NCBI RefSeq assembly: GCF_000312105.1
Contig: NZ_HE978638.1
Coordinates: 302,386-366,385, forward strand
Length of the DNA: 64,000 nucleotides
Direction: 5' to 3'
Source: Aeromicrobium massiliense JC14
GTDB taxonomy: Bacteria > Actinomycetota > Actinomycetes > Propionibacteriales > Nocardioidaceae
Of the stretch, positions 16,896 to 25,425 are shown piece after piece. The notes under the pieces were generated by a model. The model was not told the DNA's origin. It ran no database searches and saw only the letters and a program-made list of their open reading frames with translations. Position numbers and translations under genes: made by a program. Each line of letters starts with the position of its first letter. The first letter of the stretch is position 1.

Positions 16896-19025
16896 ATGGC
16901 CGTCACCCCGTCGTCGAAGCTGTCGTCCGCGGTGGGCGGCAAGGACGCCAAGAAGCTCGAGGCCGCGTTCGGCATGCAGACCGTCGGCGACCTGCTCGGC
17001 CACTACCCACGGCGCTACGTCGACCTGGGCGACCGCACGCGGCTGTCCGACCTGGTCGTCGGCGAGCACACGACGGTCGTCGCGGAGGTCGTCAGCGCCA
17101 AGAACTACTCGTTCGGTCCCGGGGGACGCCGCACCCGCACCGAGGTCGTCATCACCGACGGCACCGGACGCCTGACGCTGACCTTCTTCCAGCAGCCGTA
17201 CCTGCTCAAGCAGGTGCAGGCCGGCATGGTGGGCATGTTCTCCGGCGTGGTGGGGGAGTTCCGCGGCCAGCTGCAGCTCACCCACCCCATGCACAACCTG
17301 TTCGAGGAGGACTCCGCGGTCGAGCGCGGCATCATCCCGATCTACCCGGCCAGCGCGAAGATCTCGTCCTGGGCGATCGGCCGCACCATCCGGGTCGTCC
17401 TGGACGTCGTGGAGGGCCTGGACGACCCGCTGCCCGAGGACGTCCGGCTCGCCCGCGATCTGCCCGAGCTGTGCACGGCCTACGAGGGCATCCACCGCCC
17501 CCGCGAGAAGCGCGCCTGGCAGGACGCGCAGCGCCGCTTCCGGTTCGAGGAGGCGTTCGTCCTGCAGACCGTGTTCGCGCTGCGCCGGCGCGCCCTCGCC
17601 GACGGCGTGGCCGCCGCCCGCCCGCCGCGCGACGGCGGGCTGCGCGACCGGTTCCTCGAGCGTCTGCCGTTCAGCCTCACCGCCGGGCAGCAACGCGTGC
17701 TGGACGAGCTGACCGCCGACCTGTCCGGCACCCACCCGATGCACCGGCTGCTGCAGGGCGAGGTCGGCTCGGGCAAGACGGTCGTGGCCCTGCTGGCGAT
17801 GCTGCAGGTCGTGGACGCCGGCGGACAGGCCGTGCTGCTCGCCCCCACCGAGGTGCTCGCCGCGCAGCACCACCGCTCCTTCACCCGCATGCTCGGCGAT
17901 CTCGCCGCCGGCGGGATGCTCGGCGGCGCCGAGGGGGCCACCCGGGTCCGGCTGCTGACCGGGTCGATGGGCGCCAAGGCCCGCAAGGAGGCGCTTCTCG
18001 ACGCGGCGTCCGGCGCGGCCGGCATCGTCGTCGGCACCCACGCCGTGCTGCAGGAGAACGTGCAGCTCGCCGAGCTCGGCCTGCTCGTGATCGACGAGCA
18101 GCACCGCTTCGGCGTCGAGCAGCGTGCGGCCCTGGTCGACCGCTACGACGTCCGCCCGCACGTGCTCGTCATGACCGCCACGCCGATCCCGCGCACGCTC
18201 GCGATGACCGTGTTCGGCGACCTCGAGACGTCCACCCTCGACGAGCTGCCCGCCGGCCGGCAGCCGATCCAGACCAGCGTCGTGCCCGCCCTCGAGCGTC
18301 CGGCCTGGCTGGAGCGGGCCTGGCAGCGAGTGCGCGAGGAGGTCGGCAAGGGCCGGCAGGCGTACGTGGTGGTCTCGCGCATCGGCGACGCCCAGTCCGA
18401 GCCGTCCGAGGACGACCGCCACTCGCTGGTCGAGCTGCACGAGGAGCTCGAGGGCGGGGCGCTGCACGGCCTGCGCCTGGGCATGCTGCACGGGCGCCTG
18501 GCCCCCGAGGACAAGGACGCCGTCATGAGCGCCTTCGCCGCCGGCGACCTCGACGTGCTGGTCGCGACCACGGTCGTCGAGGTCGGCGTCGACGTGCCCA
18601 ACGCCACCGTCATGGTCGTCATGGACGCCGACCGCTTCGGCATCTCCCAGCTGCACCAGCTGCGCGGCCGGGTCGGGCGGGGGAGCGAGGCGGGCCTGTG
18701 CCTGCTGGTCACCGAGTCCGAGGAGGGCAGCCCCGCCCGCGAGCGGCTGGACGCCGTCGCGTCCACCACCGACGGGTTCGAGCTGAGCCGGCTGGACGTC
18801 GAGCTGCGCCGCGAGGGCGACGTGCTCGGCGCGCGGCAGTCCGGCGTCCGCTCGAGCCTGCGGCTGCTCTCGGTCATCAAGCACGAGGACGTCATCGCCG
18901 ACGCCCGCGAGGCGGCCACGGCGCTCGTCGACGCCGACCCGGCGCTGGCCGCCCAGCCGGCGCTCGGCACGATGGTGCGCGAGCTCGACGAGAGCGAGCG
19001 CGCCGACTACATGGAACGCACCTGA
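16896..19025 (+). CDS. recG: ATP-dependent DNA helicase RecG
   Basis: 709-residue superfamily 2 helicase that remodels stalled forks and Holliday junctions. An N-terminal wedge/OB domain (about 50-200) precedes motor motifs: Walker A GEVGSGKTVVAL (about 287), DEQHRFGVEQR for motif II, TATPIPRTLAMT for motif III, and QLHQLRGRVGRGS for motif VI. Length is normal for the family. It is cotranscribed with dak2 upstream (two-base gap) and rsmD and coaD downstream. Confidence 0.96.
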   Translation: MAVTPSSKLSSAVGGKDAKKLEAAFGMQTVGDLLGHYPRRYVDLGDRTRLSDLVVGEHTTVVAEVVSAKNYSFGPGGRRTRTEVVITDGTGRLTLTFFQQPYLLKQVQAGMVGMFSGVVGEFRGQLQLTHPMHNLFEEDSAVERGIIPIYPASAKISSWAIGRTIRVVLDVVEGLDDPLPEDVRLARDLPELCTAYEGIHRPREKRAWQDAQRRFRFEEAFVLQTVFALRRRALADGVAAARPPRDGGLRDRFLERLPFSLTAGQQRVLDELTADLSGTHPMHRLLQGEVGSGKTVVALLAMLQVVDAGGQAVLLAPTEVLAAQHHRSFTRMLGDLAAGGMLGGAEGATRVRLLTGSMGAKARKEALLDAASGAAGIVVGTHAVLQENVQLAELGLLVIDEQHRFGVEQRAALVDRYDVRPHVLVMTATPIPRTLAMTVFGDLETSTLDELPAGRQPIQTSVVPALERPAWLERAWQRVREEVGKGRQAYVVVSRIGDAQSEPSEDDRHSLVELHEELEGGALHGLRLGMLHGRLAPEDKDAVMSAFAAGDLDVLVATTVVEVGVDVPNATVMVVMDADRFGISQLHQLRGRVGRGSEAGLCLLVTESEEGSPARERLDAVASTTDGFELSRLDVELRREGDVLGARQSGVRSSLRLLSVIKHEDVIADAREAATALVDADPALAAQPALGTMVRELDESERADYMERT

Positions 19026-19035
19026 GAGGCCCGTC

Positions 19036-19587
19036 TTGACCCGCATCATCGCCGGCGTCGCCGGCGGCCGTCGCCTGGCCACGCTGCCGGGCGACACCAC
19101 GCGACCCACCACCGACCGCGTCCGCGAGTCGCTGTTCTCGTCGCTGGAGTCCGCCCTCGGCGGCCTGGCCGGGCTGCGCGTCCTGGACCTGTTCGCGGGC
19201 TCCGGTGCCCTGGGCCTCGAGGCGGCGTCCCGCGGCGCCGCCGCCGTCGACCTGGTCGAGAAGGACGCGCGCGCGGCGACGGTCGTGCAGCGCAACGCGG
19301 CCACCGTCGGCGCGCCCGGGGCGAAGGTGCACCGCACCACGGCCGAGCGCTTCCTGACGACCACGCCGGCGGCGCCGTACGACCTGGTGCTGCTCGACCC
19401 GCCCTACGCCCTGCCGCACCTGGCCCTCGCCGACCTGCTCACCGGCCTGCGCGCGCCCGGCTGGCTGGCCGAGGACGCGCTCGTCGTCGTCGAACGCTCC
19501 AGCCGCGACGCCTTCGCGTGGCCCGAGGGGTACGAGGCCGTCCGGGACAAGACGTACGGCGAGACACGGCTTTGGTACGGTCGCTGA
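19036..19587 (+). CDS. rsmD: 16S rRNA (guanine(966)-N(2))-methyltransferase
   Basis: 183-residue SAM-dependent methyltransferase acting on G966 of 16S rRNA. It begins with TTG ([18 protein letters not shown]), ten bases after recG. SAM motif I is [14 protein letters not shown] (about 51-64), and the N6/N2-type catalytic motif is LLDPPYALP (about 117-125). The gene ends one base before coaD, with which it is almost always paired in actinobacteria. Confidence 0.94.
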   Translation: MTRIIAGVAGGRRLATLPGDTTRPTTDRVRESLFSSLESALGGLAGLRVLDLFAGSGALGLEAASRGAAAVDLVEKDARAATVVQRNAATVGAPGAKVHRTTAERFLTTTPAAPYDLVLLDPPYALPHLALADLLTGLRAPGWLAEDALVVVERSSRDAFAWPEGYEAVRDKTYGETRLWYGR

Positions 19588-19588
19588 C

Positions 19589-20068
19589 ATGACGACGGTG
19601 GTCTGCCCCGGGTCCTTCGACCCCGTCACCAACGGGCACCTGGACATCATCGAGCGCTCGGCCCACCTGTTCGACGAGGTGGTCGTCGCCGTCCTGGTCA
19701 ACGAGTCCAAGCGGGGCCTGTTCACCATCGAGGAGCGGCTCGAGCTGCTCACCGAGGCGACCCAGGGACTCGACAACGTCCGGGTCGACTCGTTCAAGGG
19801 CCTGCTGGTCGACTTCTGCGCCGATCGCGGCATCGACGCCATCGTCAAGGGACTGCGCGCGGTCACCGACTTCGACTACGAGCTCCAGATGGCGCAGATG
19901 AACGGCAAGCTCACCAGCGTCGACACCGTCTTCATCCCGACCAGCCCGGCGTACTCCTTCCTCGCCTCGAGCCTGGTCAAGGAGGTCGCGAAGCACGGCG
20001 GCGACGTCTCCGGCCTCGTGCCCGAGCACGTCCTGGACGCGCTGCACGCCAAGTTCGCCGGAGCGTGA
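19589..20068 (+). CDS. coaD: phosphopantetheine adenylyltransferase
   Basis: 159-residue nucleotidyltransferase that makes dephospho-CoA, the penultimate step of CoA synthesis. Motifs: [17 protein letters not shown] with the HxGH-type ATP site (TNGH), [19 protein letters not shown], and [15 protein letters not shown]. It directly follows rsmD. A -10-like TACGGT (19576-19581) seven bases before the ATG may give a second, leaderless transcript, though it lies in the rsmD coding end and may be chance. Confidence 0.97.
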   Translation: MTTVVCPGSFDPVTNGHLDIIERSAHLFDEVVVAVLVNESKRGLFTIEERLELLTEATQGLDNVRVDSFKGLLVDFCADRGIDAIVKGLRAVTDFDYELQMAQMNGKLTSVDTVFIPTSPAYSFLASSLVKEVAKHGGDVSGLVPEHVLDALHAKFAGA

Positions 20069-20111
20069 CGGACGTGACGGTGGCGATTCGCCTCCCGTCG
20101 CCGCCGCACGC

Positions 20112-20140
20112 TAGGATGGTCGCTGGCCTGCTTGCAGGCC
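20112..20140 (+). promoter_or_regulatory. Promoter and 5' hairpin of the DUF177-rpmF-rnc operon
   Basis: TAGGAT (20112-20117) is a good -10. Seven to eight bases later, at the predicted transcript start, comes the hairpin GGCCTG-CTTG-CAGGCC (20125-20140). The leader to the GTG start is about 50 bases, unlike the leaderless neighbours. Confidence 0.5.
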
Positions 20141-20176
20141 GAAGTTCTGTCTGCACCGATCGACGGGAAGTGAAGC

Positions 20177-20719
20177 GTGCGCCCCGGCCCCCTGGTCATC
20201 GACACCCACGAGCTGGGTCGACGTCCCGGGACCGAACGTACCTACGACCTGACCGTCCCGGCGCCGGCCGAGCTGGGCGTCGACCTCATCGGCGTGCCCG
20301 AGGGCAGTGACATCGCGATCGAGCTCCGGCTCGAGGCCGTCATGGACGGCGTGCTCGCGACCGGCACTTCCACCGTGCACCTCGTGGGGGAGTGCGTCAG
20401 GTGCCTCACGGAGATCCAGGACGACGCCGTCGTGGACTTCCAGGAGCTGTACCTGTACGCGGACGCCAGCGAGGAGGAGCTTCAGCTCGAGGGCGACCTG
20501 CTCGACCTCGAGCCCGTCCTCCGGGACGCGGTGGTGCTCGCACTGCCGATCAACCCGGTGTGCGATCCGGAATGTCCGGGACTCTGTCCCGAGTGCGGGG
20601 CACGACTCGCGGACGATCCAGATCACACACACGGCGAGGCGATCGACCCCCGGTGGGCCGCGCTGAGCCAGATGACCGACCCAGAGTCGGGCGACACGCC
20701 CGACGGACCCAAGGAGTAA
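20177..20719 (+). CDS. YceD/DUF177 family protein
   Basis: 180-residue protein of the DUF177 family (YceD in E. coli), linked to 23S rRNA metabolism and almost always encoded just before rpmF. A GTG start is used (AAGTGAAGC upstream). Two cysteine groups, CVRC (about residue 74) and CDPECPGLCPECG (about 128-140), suggest a bound metal. The acidic tail after residue 145 is typical. rpmF starts two bases after its stop. Confidence 0.9.
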   Translation: MRPGPLVIDTHELGRRPGTERTYDLTVPAPAELGVDLIGVPEGSDIAIELRLEAVMDGVLATGTSTVHLVGECVRCLTEIQDDAVVDFQELYLYADASEEELQLEGDLLDLEPVLRDAVVLALPINPVCDPECPGLCPECGARLADDPDHTHGEAIDPRWAALSQMTDPESGDTPDGPKE

Positions 20720-20721
20720 CC

Positions 20722-20907
20722 GTGGCTGTCCCGAAGCGGAAGATGTCGCGCAGCAACACCCGTCACCGTCGTTCGGCGTGGAAGGCTGTCGCCGTCCAGA
20801 CCGTCGAGTGCCCGAACCCGGCGTGCGACTCGCGCGTCGTCCCGCACCGCGCCTGCGGCGAGTGCGGTCAGTACGGCGCTCGTGGCGAGCGTCGCCAGGT
20901 CCTCTGA
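20722..20907 (+). CDS. rpmF: 50S ribosomal protein bL32
   Basis: 61-residue basic ribosomal protein with GTG start (AVPKRKMSRSNTRHRRSAWK). The four-cysteine zinc ribbon is CPNPAC and CGECG. Spacing is tight: two bases after DUF177 and three bases before rnc. The operon order DUF177-rpmF-rnc-mutM is the standard actinobacterial arrangement. Confidence 0.95.
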   Translation: MAVPKRKMSRSNTRHRRSAWKAVAVQTVECPNPACDSRVVPHRACGECGQYGARGERRQVL

Positions 20908-20910
20908 CAG

Positions 20911-21621
20911 GTGGACTCGCTCCGAGAGATCCTCGGAGTTCCTGACCTCGACGACGAGCTGCTCCGGCACGCGCTGACGCACCGTTCGTACGCCTTCGAG
21001 CACCCCGGCGTGCTGCACAACGAACGTCTCGAGTTCCTCGGGGACTCCGTGCTGGGCCTCGTCGTCACCGACACGCTGTTCCGCAAGCATCCCGACCTGC
21101 CCGAGGGGCAGCTCGCGAAGCTGCGGGCGGCGGTCGTGAGCGCCAAGGCGCTCGGCGAGATCGCCCGGACGCGTCTCCACCTCGGCCAGCACATCCTGCT
21201 GGGCCGCGGCGAGGAGACCACGGGCGGTCGCAACAAGACGTCGATCCTGTCCGACACCGTCGAGGCTGTGCTGGGCGCGATCTACGTCCAGTTCGGCATC
21301 GAGCGGTCGGCCGAGGTGATCCATCGCGTCTTCGACGACGCGATCGAGGCCGCCGCCGACCTCGGTGCGGCGCTGGACTGGAAGACGTCCCTGCAGGAGA
21401 TCTGCGCCGACCACGACTTCGGTCCGCCGGCGTACGTCCTGGAGGGCACCGGCCCCGACCACGACAAGGTGTTCACCGCCGACGTCGTCATGGGCGAGCG
21501 CCGCTACACCGGCGGGCACGGCCGCTCCAAGAAGGAGGCGGAGCAGATGGTCGCCGAGATCGCCTGGCGTGCGCTCAAGGCCGAGCTCGAGCCCGACGCG
21601 AGCCCCGCCACCCAGGCCTGA
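20911..21621 (+). CDS. rnc: ribonuclease III
   Basis: 236-residue double-stranded RNA endonuclease for rRNA and mRNA processing. The catalytic signature is [14 protein letters not shown] (about 42-55), with further acidic metal ligands in the helix around [11 protein letters not shown]-terminal double-stranded RNA-binding domain occupies about residues 157-225 ([17 protein letters not shown]... GRSKKEAEQ). GTG start at 20911. It forms part of the operon from DUF177 to mutM. Confidence 0.96.
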   Translation: MDSLREILGVPDLDDELLRHALTHRSYAFEHPGVLHNERLEFLGDSVLGLVVTDTLFRKHPDLPEGQLAKLRAAVVSAKALGEIARTRLHLGQHILLGRGEETTGGRNKTSILSDTVEAVLGAIYVQFGIERSAEVIHRVFDDAIEAAADLGAALDWKTSLQEICADHDFGPPAYVLEGTGPDHDKVFTADVVMGERRYTGGHGRSKKEAEQMVAEIAWRALKAELEPDASPATQA

Positions 21622-21624
21622 GCC

Positions 21625-22482
21625 GTGCCCGAGCTGCCCGAGGTCGAGGTCGTCCGGCGCGGCCTCGAGGGTCACGTCGTCGGCCGCACCGTCGAGCGGG
21701 TCGAGGTGCTCGACGTCCGCTCGCTGCGCCGCCACCTCGCCGGGGCGCGCGACTTCGCCGCCCGGCTCGAGGGCCGCACCGTCACCGCCGCTCGCCGCCG
21801 CGGCAAGTTCCTCTGGCTCGTCCTCGACGACGACACCCCCGTCGTGTGCCACCTGGGCATGAGCGGGCAGATGCTCGTCGAGCAGCCCGACGCCCCGCGC
21901 GAGAAGCACCTCAAGGTCGCTCTCGACTTGTCCGGCGGCACCCAGCTGCGCTTCGTCGACCAGCGCATCTTCGGCGGCATGCTCGTGTCCGGCGGCACGC
22001 CGGACGTCCCCGACGAGGTCGCGCACATCGCGCTGGACCCGCTGGACCCCGCCTTCGACGTCGAGGACGTCGTGCGCCGCGCCCGCGCCCGGCGCACCGG
22101 CGTGAAGCGGGCGCTGCTCGACCAGACGCTCGTGTCCGGCGTCGGCAACATCTACGCCGACGAGGCGCTGTGGCGCACCCCGCTGCACTACGCCCGGGCG
22201 ACCGACCGGCTGCGCCCGATCGACGTCCGCCGCCTGCTCGGTCACGTCGCCGACGTCATGCGCGACGCGCTCGCTCAGGGCGGCACGTCGTTCGACGCGC
22301 TGTACGTCAACGTCAACGGCCAGAGCGGCTACTTCGACCGGTCGCTGAACGCCTATGGCCAGGAGGGCGAGCCCTGCGCGCGCTGCGGCACACCGATCCG
22401 TCGCGACACCTGGATGAACCGGTCGTCGTACTGGTGCCCGCGCTGCCAGCCGCGCCCGCGCGGCGCCAACGCCCGTTCCTGA
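21625..22482 (+). CDS. mutM: formamidopyrimidine-DNA glycosylase
   Basis: 285-residue bifunctional glycosylase/AP lyase that removes 8-oxoguanine and Fapy lesions. After processing of the GTG-encoded Met, Pro2 and Glu3 of [15 protein letters not shown] are the catalytic residues; Lys in GKFLW is conserved. The H2TH domain includes [17 protein letters not shown], and the C-terminal zinc finger is [10 protein letters not shown]...SYWCPRCQ. It starts three bases after rnc. Confidence 0.96.
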   Translation: MPELPEVEVVRRGLEGHVVGRTVERVEVLDVRSLRRHLAGARDFAARLEGRTVTAARRRGKFLWLVLDDDTPVVCHLGMSGQMLVEQPDAPREKHLKVALDLSGGTQLRFVDQRIFGGMLVSGGTPDVPDEVAHIALDPLDPAFDVEDVVRRARARRTGVKRALLDQTLVSGVGNIYADEALWRTPLHYARATDRLRPIDVRRLLGHVADVMRDALAQGGTSFDALYVNVNGQSGYFDRSLNAYGQEGEPCARCGTPIRRDTWMNRSSYWCPRCQPRPRGANARS

Positions 22483-22503
22483 GGCGGCGTCGGCGTCCGG
22501 CGC

Positions 22504-22509
22504 TAGGCT
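22504..22509 (+). promoter_or_regulatory. -10 hexamer for dgt, leaderless layout
   Basis: TAGGCT followed by seven bases and ATG 22517; no ribosome site is evident upstream of that ATG, consistent with a leaderless transcript. Confidence 0.6.
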
Positions 22510-22516
22510 GCACGCG

Positions 22517-23743
22517 ATGAACAGCCCCTACGGCGTCGAGGCCCGCGCGCGGCGCGTGCCCGAGCCGCCCAAGCGCTCCGGCCGCACGCCGTTCGAGCGC
22601 GACCGCGGGCGCATCGTCCACTCCGCCGCGCTGCGCCGGCTGTCGGCCAAGACCCAGGTGATGGGAGCCGGCACCGACGACTTCGTCCGCACCCGGCTGA
22701 CGCACTCGCTCGAGGTCGCCCAAGTGGCTCGCGAGCTGGGCAAGGCGCTGGGCTGCGACCCGGACGTCGTCGACTCCGCCGCGCTGGCCCACGACCTCGG
22801 GCACCCGGCCTTCGGGCACAACGGCGAGGACGCGCTCGACGCCGTGTCGCAGGCCTGTGGCGGGTTCGAGGGCAACGCGCAGACGCTGCGCATCCTCACC
22901 CGGCTGGAGTCCAAGACGTTCGACGGCCAGGGGCGCAGCGTGGGGCTGAACCTGACGCGCGCCACGCTCGACGCCTGCGTGAAGTACCCGTGGGCCCGCG
23001 GTGAGGGACCCCGGCCCGAGAGCCGCAAGTTCGGCGTCTACCCCGACGATCGCAGGGTCTTCGACTGGCTGCGCGAGGGCGTCGACGGCCACCGGCGCAG
23101 CATCGAGGCGCAGGTCATGGACGTCTCCGACGACATCGCCTACTCCGTGCACGACGTCGAGGACGGCGTCGTCGGCGGGTGGTTCTCGCTCTGCGACCCG
23201 CTCGACACCGCCGCGGCCTGGCAGGTCGGCCGCGAGTGGTACCTGCCCGAGGCGGGCGACGAGCGCCTCGACGCCGCCTGGGACCGGCTGCGCGCCATGC
23301 CCGAGTGGCCGGTCGAGCCCTACGACGGCGGACGCCGCGCGCTGGCGGTGCTCAAGAGCCTCACCAGCGCCCTCATCGGTCGTTTCGCGAAGGCGACCGA
23401 GGCGGCCACGGTCGCCGCCGCGGGGGAGGGCCCGCTCGTCCGGCACGCAGCCGACCTGGTCGTGCCCGAGCACACCCGCGACGAGATCACGGCCCTGAAG
23501 TCGGTGGCCGCCCACTACGTCATGCGCTCGGACGAGCGGGTGCGGATGCTCGCGGAGCAGCGCGAGCTGATCACCGCCCTCGTCGAGCACCTGGTCGCGA
23601 CCGGCGACCGGCACCTCGAGACCGAGTTCGCCCACGACTGGGCCGACGCCACGGACGACGCGGCCCGGCTGCGGGTGGTCGTCGACCAGATCGCCAGCCT
23701 CACCGACGTCTCCGCCCGCGAGTGGGCCCAGCGGCTGCTGTAG
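22517..23743 (+). CDS. dgt: deoxyguanosinetriphosphate triphosphohydrolase-like protein
   Basis: 408-residue HD-domain dNTP triphosphohydrolase. The metal site is built from His in RLTHSLEVAQVA and HD in ALAHDLGHPAFGHNGEDAL (about 92-110). It likely degrades dGTP or other dNTPs to deoxynucleoside plus triphosphate, adjusting nucleotide pools. In actinobacteria it commonly lies just before dnaG, as here except for the intervening HNH gene and repeats. Length fits the family. Confidence 0.93.
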   Translation: MNSPYGVEARARRVPEPPKRSGRTPFERDRGRIVHSAALRRLSAKTQVMGAGTDDFVRTRLTHSLEVAQVARELGKALGCDPDVVDSAALAHDLGHPAFGHNGEDALDAVSQACGGFEGNAQTLRILTRLESKTFDGQGRSVGLNLTRATLDACVKYPWARGEGPRPESRKFGVYPDDRRVFDWLREGVDGHRRSIEAQVMDVSDDIAYSVHDVEDGVVGGWFSLCDPLDTAAAWQVGREWYLPEAGDERLDAAWDRLRAMPEWPVEPYDGGRRALAVLKSLTSALIGRFAKATEAATVAAAGEGPLVRHAADLVVPEHTRDEITALKSVAAHYVMRSDERVRMLAEQRELITALVEHLVATGDRHLETEFAHDWADATDDAARLRVVVDQIASLTDVSAREWAQRLL

Positions 23744-23785
23744 GGAGTCGCTCCTGGAGGTTGTCGTAGGGAGCCTTCTCGTGGG

Positions 23786-23983
23786 GTCGCCCGAGGAGCT
23801 GATGACGACGGAGCTGGGTGCTTGGCGAGGTCGGCCATCGGCTCGCCCGACCCCGCTCGCCGGGCCTGTCGAAGCGCGCCTCTCTGCTCGGTCGCCGGGG
23901 GCTGATGACGACGGAGCTGAGTGCGCGGCGTGGTTGGTTCATCGGCTGGCCCGAGCTCCGCTCGCTGAGCTCGTCGAAGTGCG
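23786..23983. repeat. Two-copy tandem direct repeat, about 93 bp each
   Basis: Units 23786-23878 and 23891-23983 repeat with a period of about 103-105 bases and are roughly 80 percent alike. Shared cores are GCTGATGACGACGGAGCTG, CATCGGCT-GCCCGA and CTCGC-G-GC-TGTCGAAG-GCG. The 327-base spacer between dgt and the HNH gene otherwise holds only the HNH promoter; I see no ORF in it. Confidence 0.75.
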
Positions 23984-24012
23984 AAAAGTATTGACATTCC
24001 GGGGATTTCCCG

Positions 24013-24041
24013 TTGTCTCTGTCGCCGGTTCGAGGTAGACT
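24013..24041 (+). promoter_or_regulatory. Promoter of the DUF222 HNH gene
   Basis: TTGTCT (24013-24018), 17-base spacer, TAGACT (24036-24041). This is one of the best -35/-10 pairs in the window. A second -35-like TTGACA occurs at 23991 just after the repeats. Confidence 0.65.
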
Positions 24042-24056
24042 AGAACAAACGTTCGA
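24041..24056. promoter_or_regulatory. LexA (SOS)-box-like operator
   Basis: TAGAACAAACGTTCGA matches the actinobacterial LexA box TCGAAC-N4-GTTCGA at all but one defined position. It starts on the last base of the -10 and covers the expected transcription start, so LexA binding would block initiation. Confidence 0.6.
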
Positions 24057-24070
24057 CACGGGGGTCCCGG

Positions 24071-25381
24071 ATGATCATCGACCAGCTGGAGGGTCTGCGC
24101 GACGACCTGCGCGCTCTCGAGGAATGGTCGCTGACCGATGCCGAGCTGCGGGTCGTGAACGCCGAGATCCACCGGACGATCGCGAGCCTGACCGAGACGG
24201 CCGTACGGCTGGCCGGTGCGGCCGAGGACCGGGGCATCCCGCGGGAGGACGGCTCCGCCTCCACGACGGCCTGGCTGGCAAGCACTACGGGCATCGCCCG
24301 GCGCGAGGCCTCGAAGCTGGTCGCTCTGTCCCGGCTCGACCCGACGCGCGGCACGGTCACGCGTGAGCGGTGGGCGACCGGCCGACTCGCGACCGAGCAG
24401 GTGCACATCATCCTCAAGGCGCTCGATGCCCTGCCTGAGTGGTTCGTCGACGAGCAGCACGACGATGCCGAAGCCACCCTCCTGCAGCATGCGCGCGAGT
24501 TCGGTGCGGACGACCTGCGACGGCTCGCGAACCGGATCGTCGAGGTCGTCTACCCGGACTCGGCCGACGAGATCATCGGCGCCCAGCTGGAGCGGCAGGA
24601 GAAGCAGGCCTGGGACGAGACCCACCTGTCCATCACCCGCATGGGCAAGGGACGGTCGTCGATCCGAGGCGTTCTCCCGGACGCGCAGGCCGACATGCTC
24701 AAGACCGTCCTCGAGGGTCTCGCCTCACCCCGCCGCGAGGGCGCGATCTTCCGCGACGTCGATGGAGAGCACTCCGATCAGGAGATCGGACGGCTCGACC
24801 ATTCGCGTCGGGTGGGTCTAGCGCTCTGCGAGCTCGTCGAGCACCTCCCGCAGGACTGCTTCCCGCAGGCCGGCGGCGTCGCGGCGACCGTCACGATCTC
24901 GATGAAGCACGACGACCTCATCCGCGACCTGGGCCGGGCGACGCTCTCCACCGACACCGGACTCAGCGCCTCACAGGCCCGCCGCCTCGCCTGCAACGCC
25001 AACCTGATTCCGGTCGTCCTGGACGGCAAGAGCCAACCGCTGGACGTCGGGCGGCGCAAGCGACTCCACGACCAGCACCAGCGAGTCGCCCTCGCCAAGC
25101 GCGACGGCGGCTGCTCCTGGAAGGGCTGCGACCGGCCACCCGGATGGTGCGAGGCCCACCACCTCACACCATGGAGCCACGGCGGCGACACGAGCATCGA
25201 CAACGGCGCCCTGTTCTGCTTCTTCCACCACCACCTGCTCCACGACAGCGACTGGCAAGCCAGATTGGGCCACGACGGCGTCGTCGAAGTCGTCCCACCA
25301 CCACGCATCGACCCGATGCAGCGACCCCTCCGCCACGCCCGACACGTCCGCCACCGACCACGCGTCCTCGAGCCCGTGTGA
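24071..25381 (+). CDS. DUF222 (13E12-type) HNH endonuclease domain protein
   Basis: 436-residue protein with an N-terminal helical DUF222 region (about 10-290) and a C-terminal HNH nuclease domain (about 340-400). The nuclease core reads CSWKGCDRPPGWCEAHHL, then HGGDTSIDNGALFCFFHHH, with two Cys pairs likely holding a structural zinc and His residues in the active site. The family is the multi-copy 13E12 group of actinobacteria, of uncertain function and often mobile. GGGGG precedes the ATG. Promoter and SOS-like box imply DNA-damage induction. The 3' third uses CCA and other A-ending codons more than its neighbours. It splits the usual dgt-dnaG pair, consistent with insertion. Confidence 0.88.
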   Translation: MIIDQLEGLRDDLRALEEWSLTDAELRVVNAEIHRTIASLTETAVRLAGAAEDRGIPREDGSASTTAWLASTTGIARREASKLVALSRLDPTRGTVTRERWATGRLATEQVHIILKALDALPEWFVDEQHDDAEATLLQHAREFGADDLRRLANRIVEVVYPDSADEIIGAQLERQEKQAWDETHLSITRMGKGRSSIRGVLPDAQADMLKTVLEGLASPRREGAIFRDVDGEHSDQEIGRLDHSRRVGLALCELVEHLPQDCFPQAGGVAATVTISMKHDDLIRDLGRATLSTDTGLSASQARRLACNANLIPVVLDGKSQPLDVGRRKRLHDQHQRVALAKRDGGCSWKGCDRPPGWCEAHHLTPWSHGGDTSIDNGALFCFFHHHLLHDSDWQARLGHDGVVEVVPPPRIDPMQRPLRHARHVRHRPRVLEPV

Positions 25382-25410
25382 GCGCGGCCCAGCGGTCTGG
25401 CGCTGCGCAC

Positions 25411-25416
25411 TAGACT
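25411..25416 (+). promoter_or_regulatory. -10 hexamer for dnaG, leaderless layout
   Basis: TAGACT followed by nine bases and ATG 25426. dnaG therefore has its own promoter downstream of the HNH gene. Confidence 0.55.
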
Positions 25417-25425
25417 GCGAGCACC

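Noticed and set aside
23786-23983. CRISPR array
   Set aside because: Only two units of about 93 bp at 80 percent similarity, with no short identical repeats, no spacers of constant length and no cas genes.
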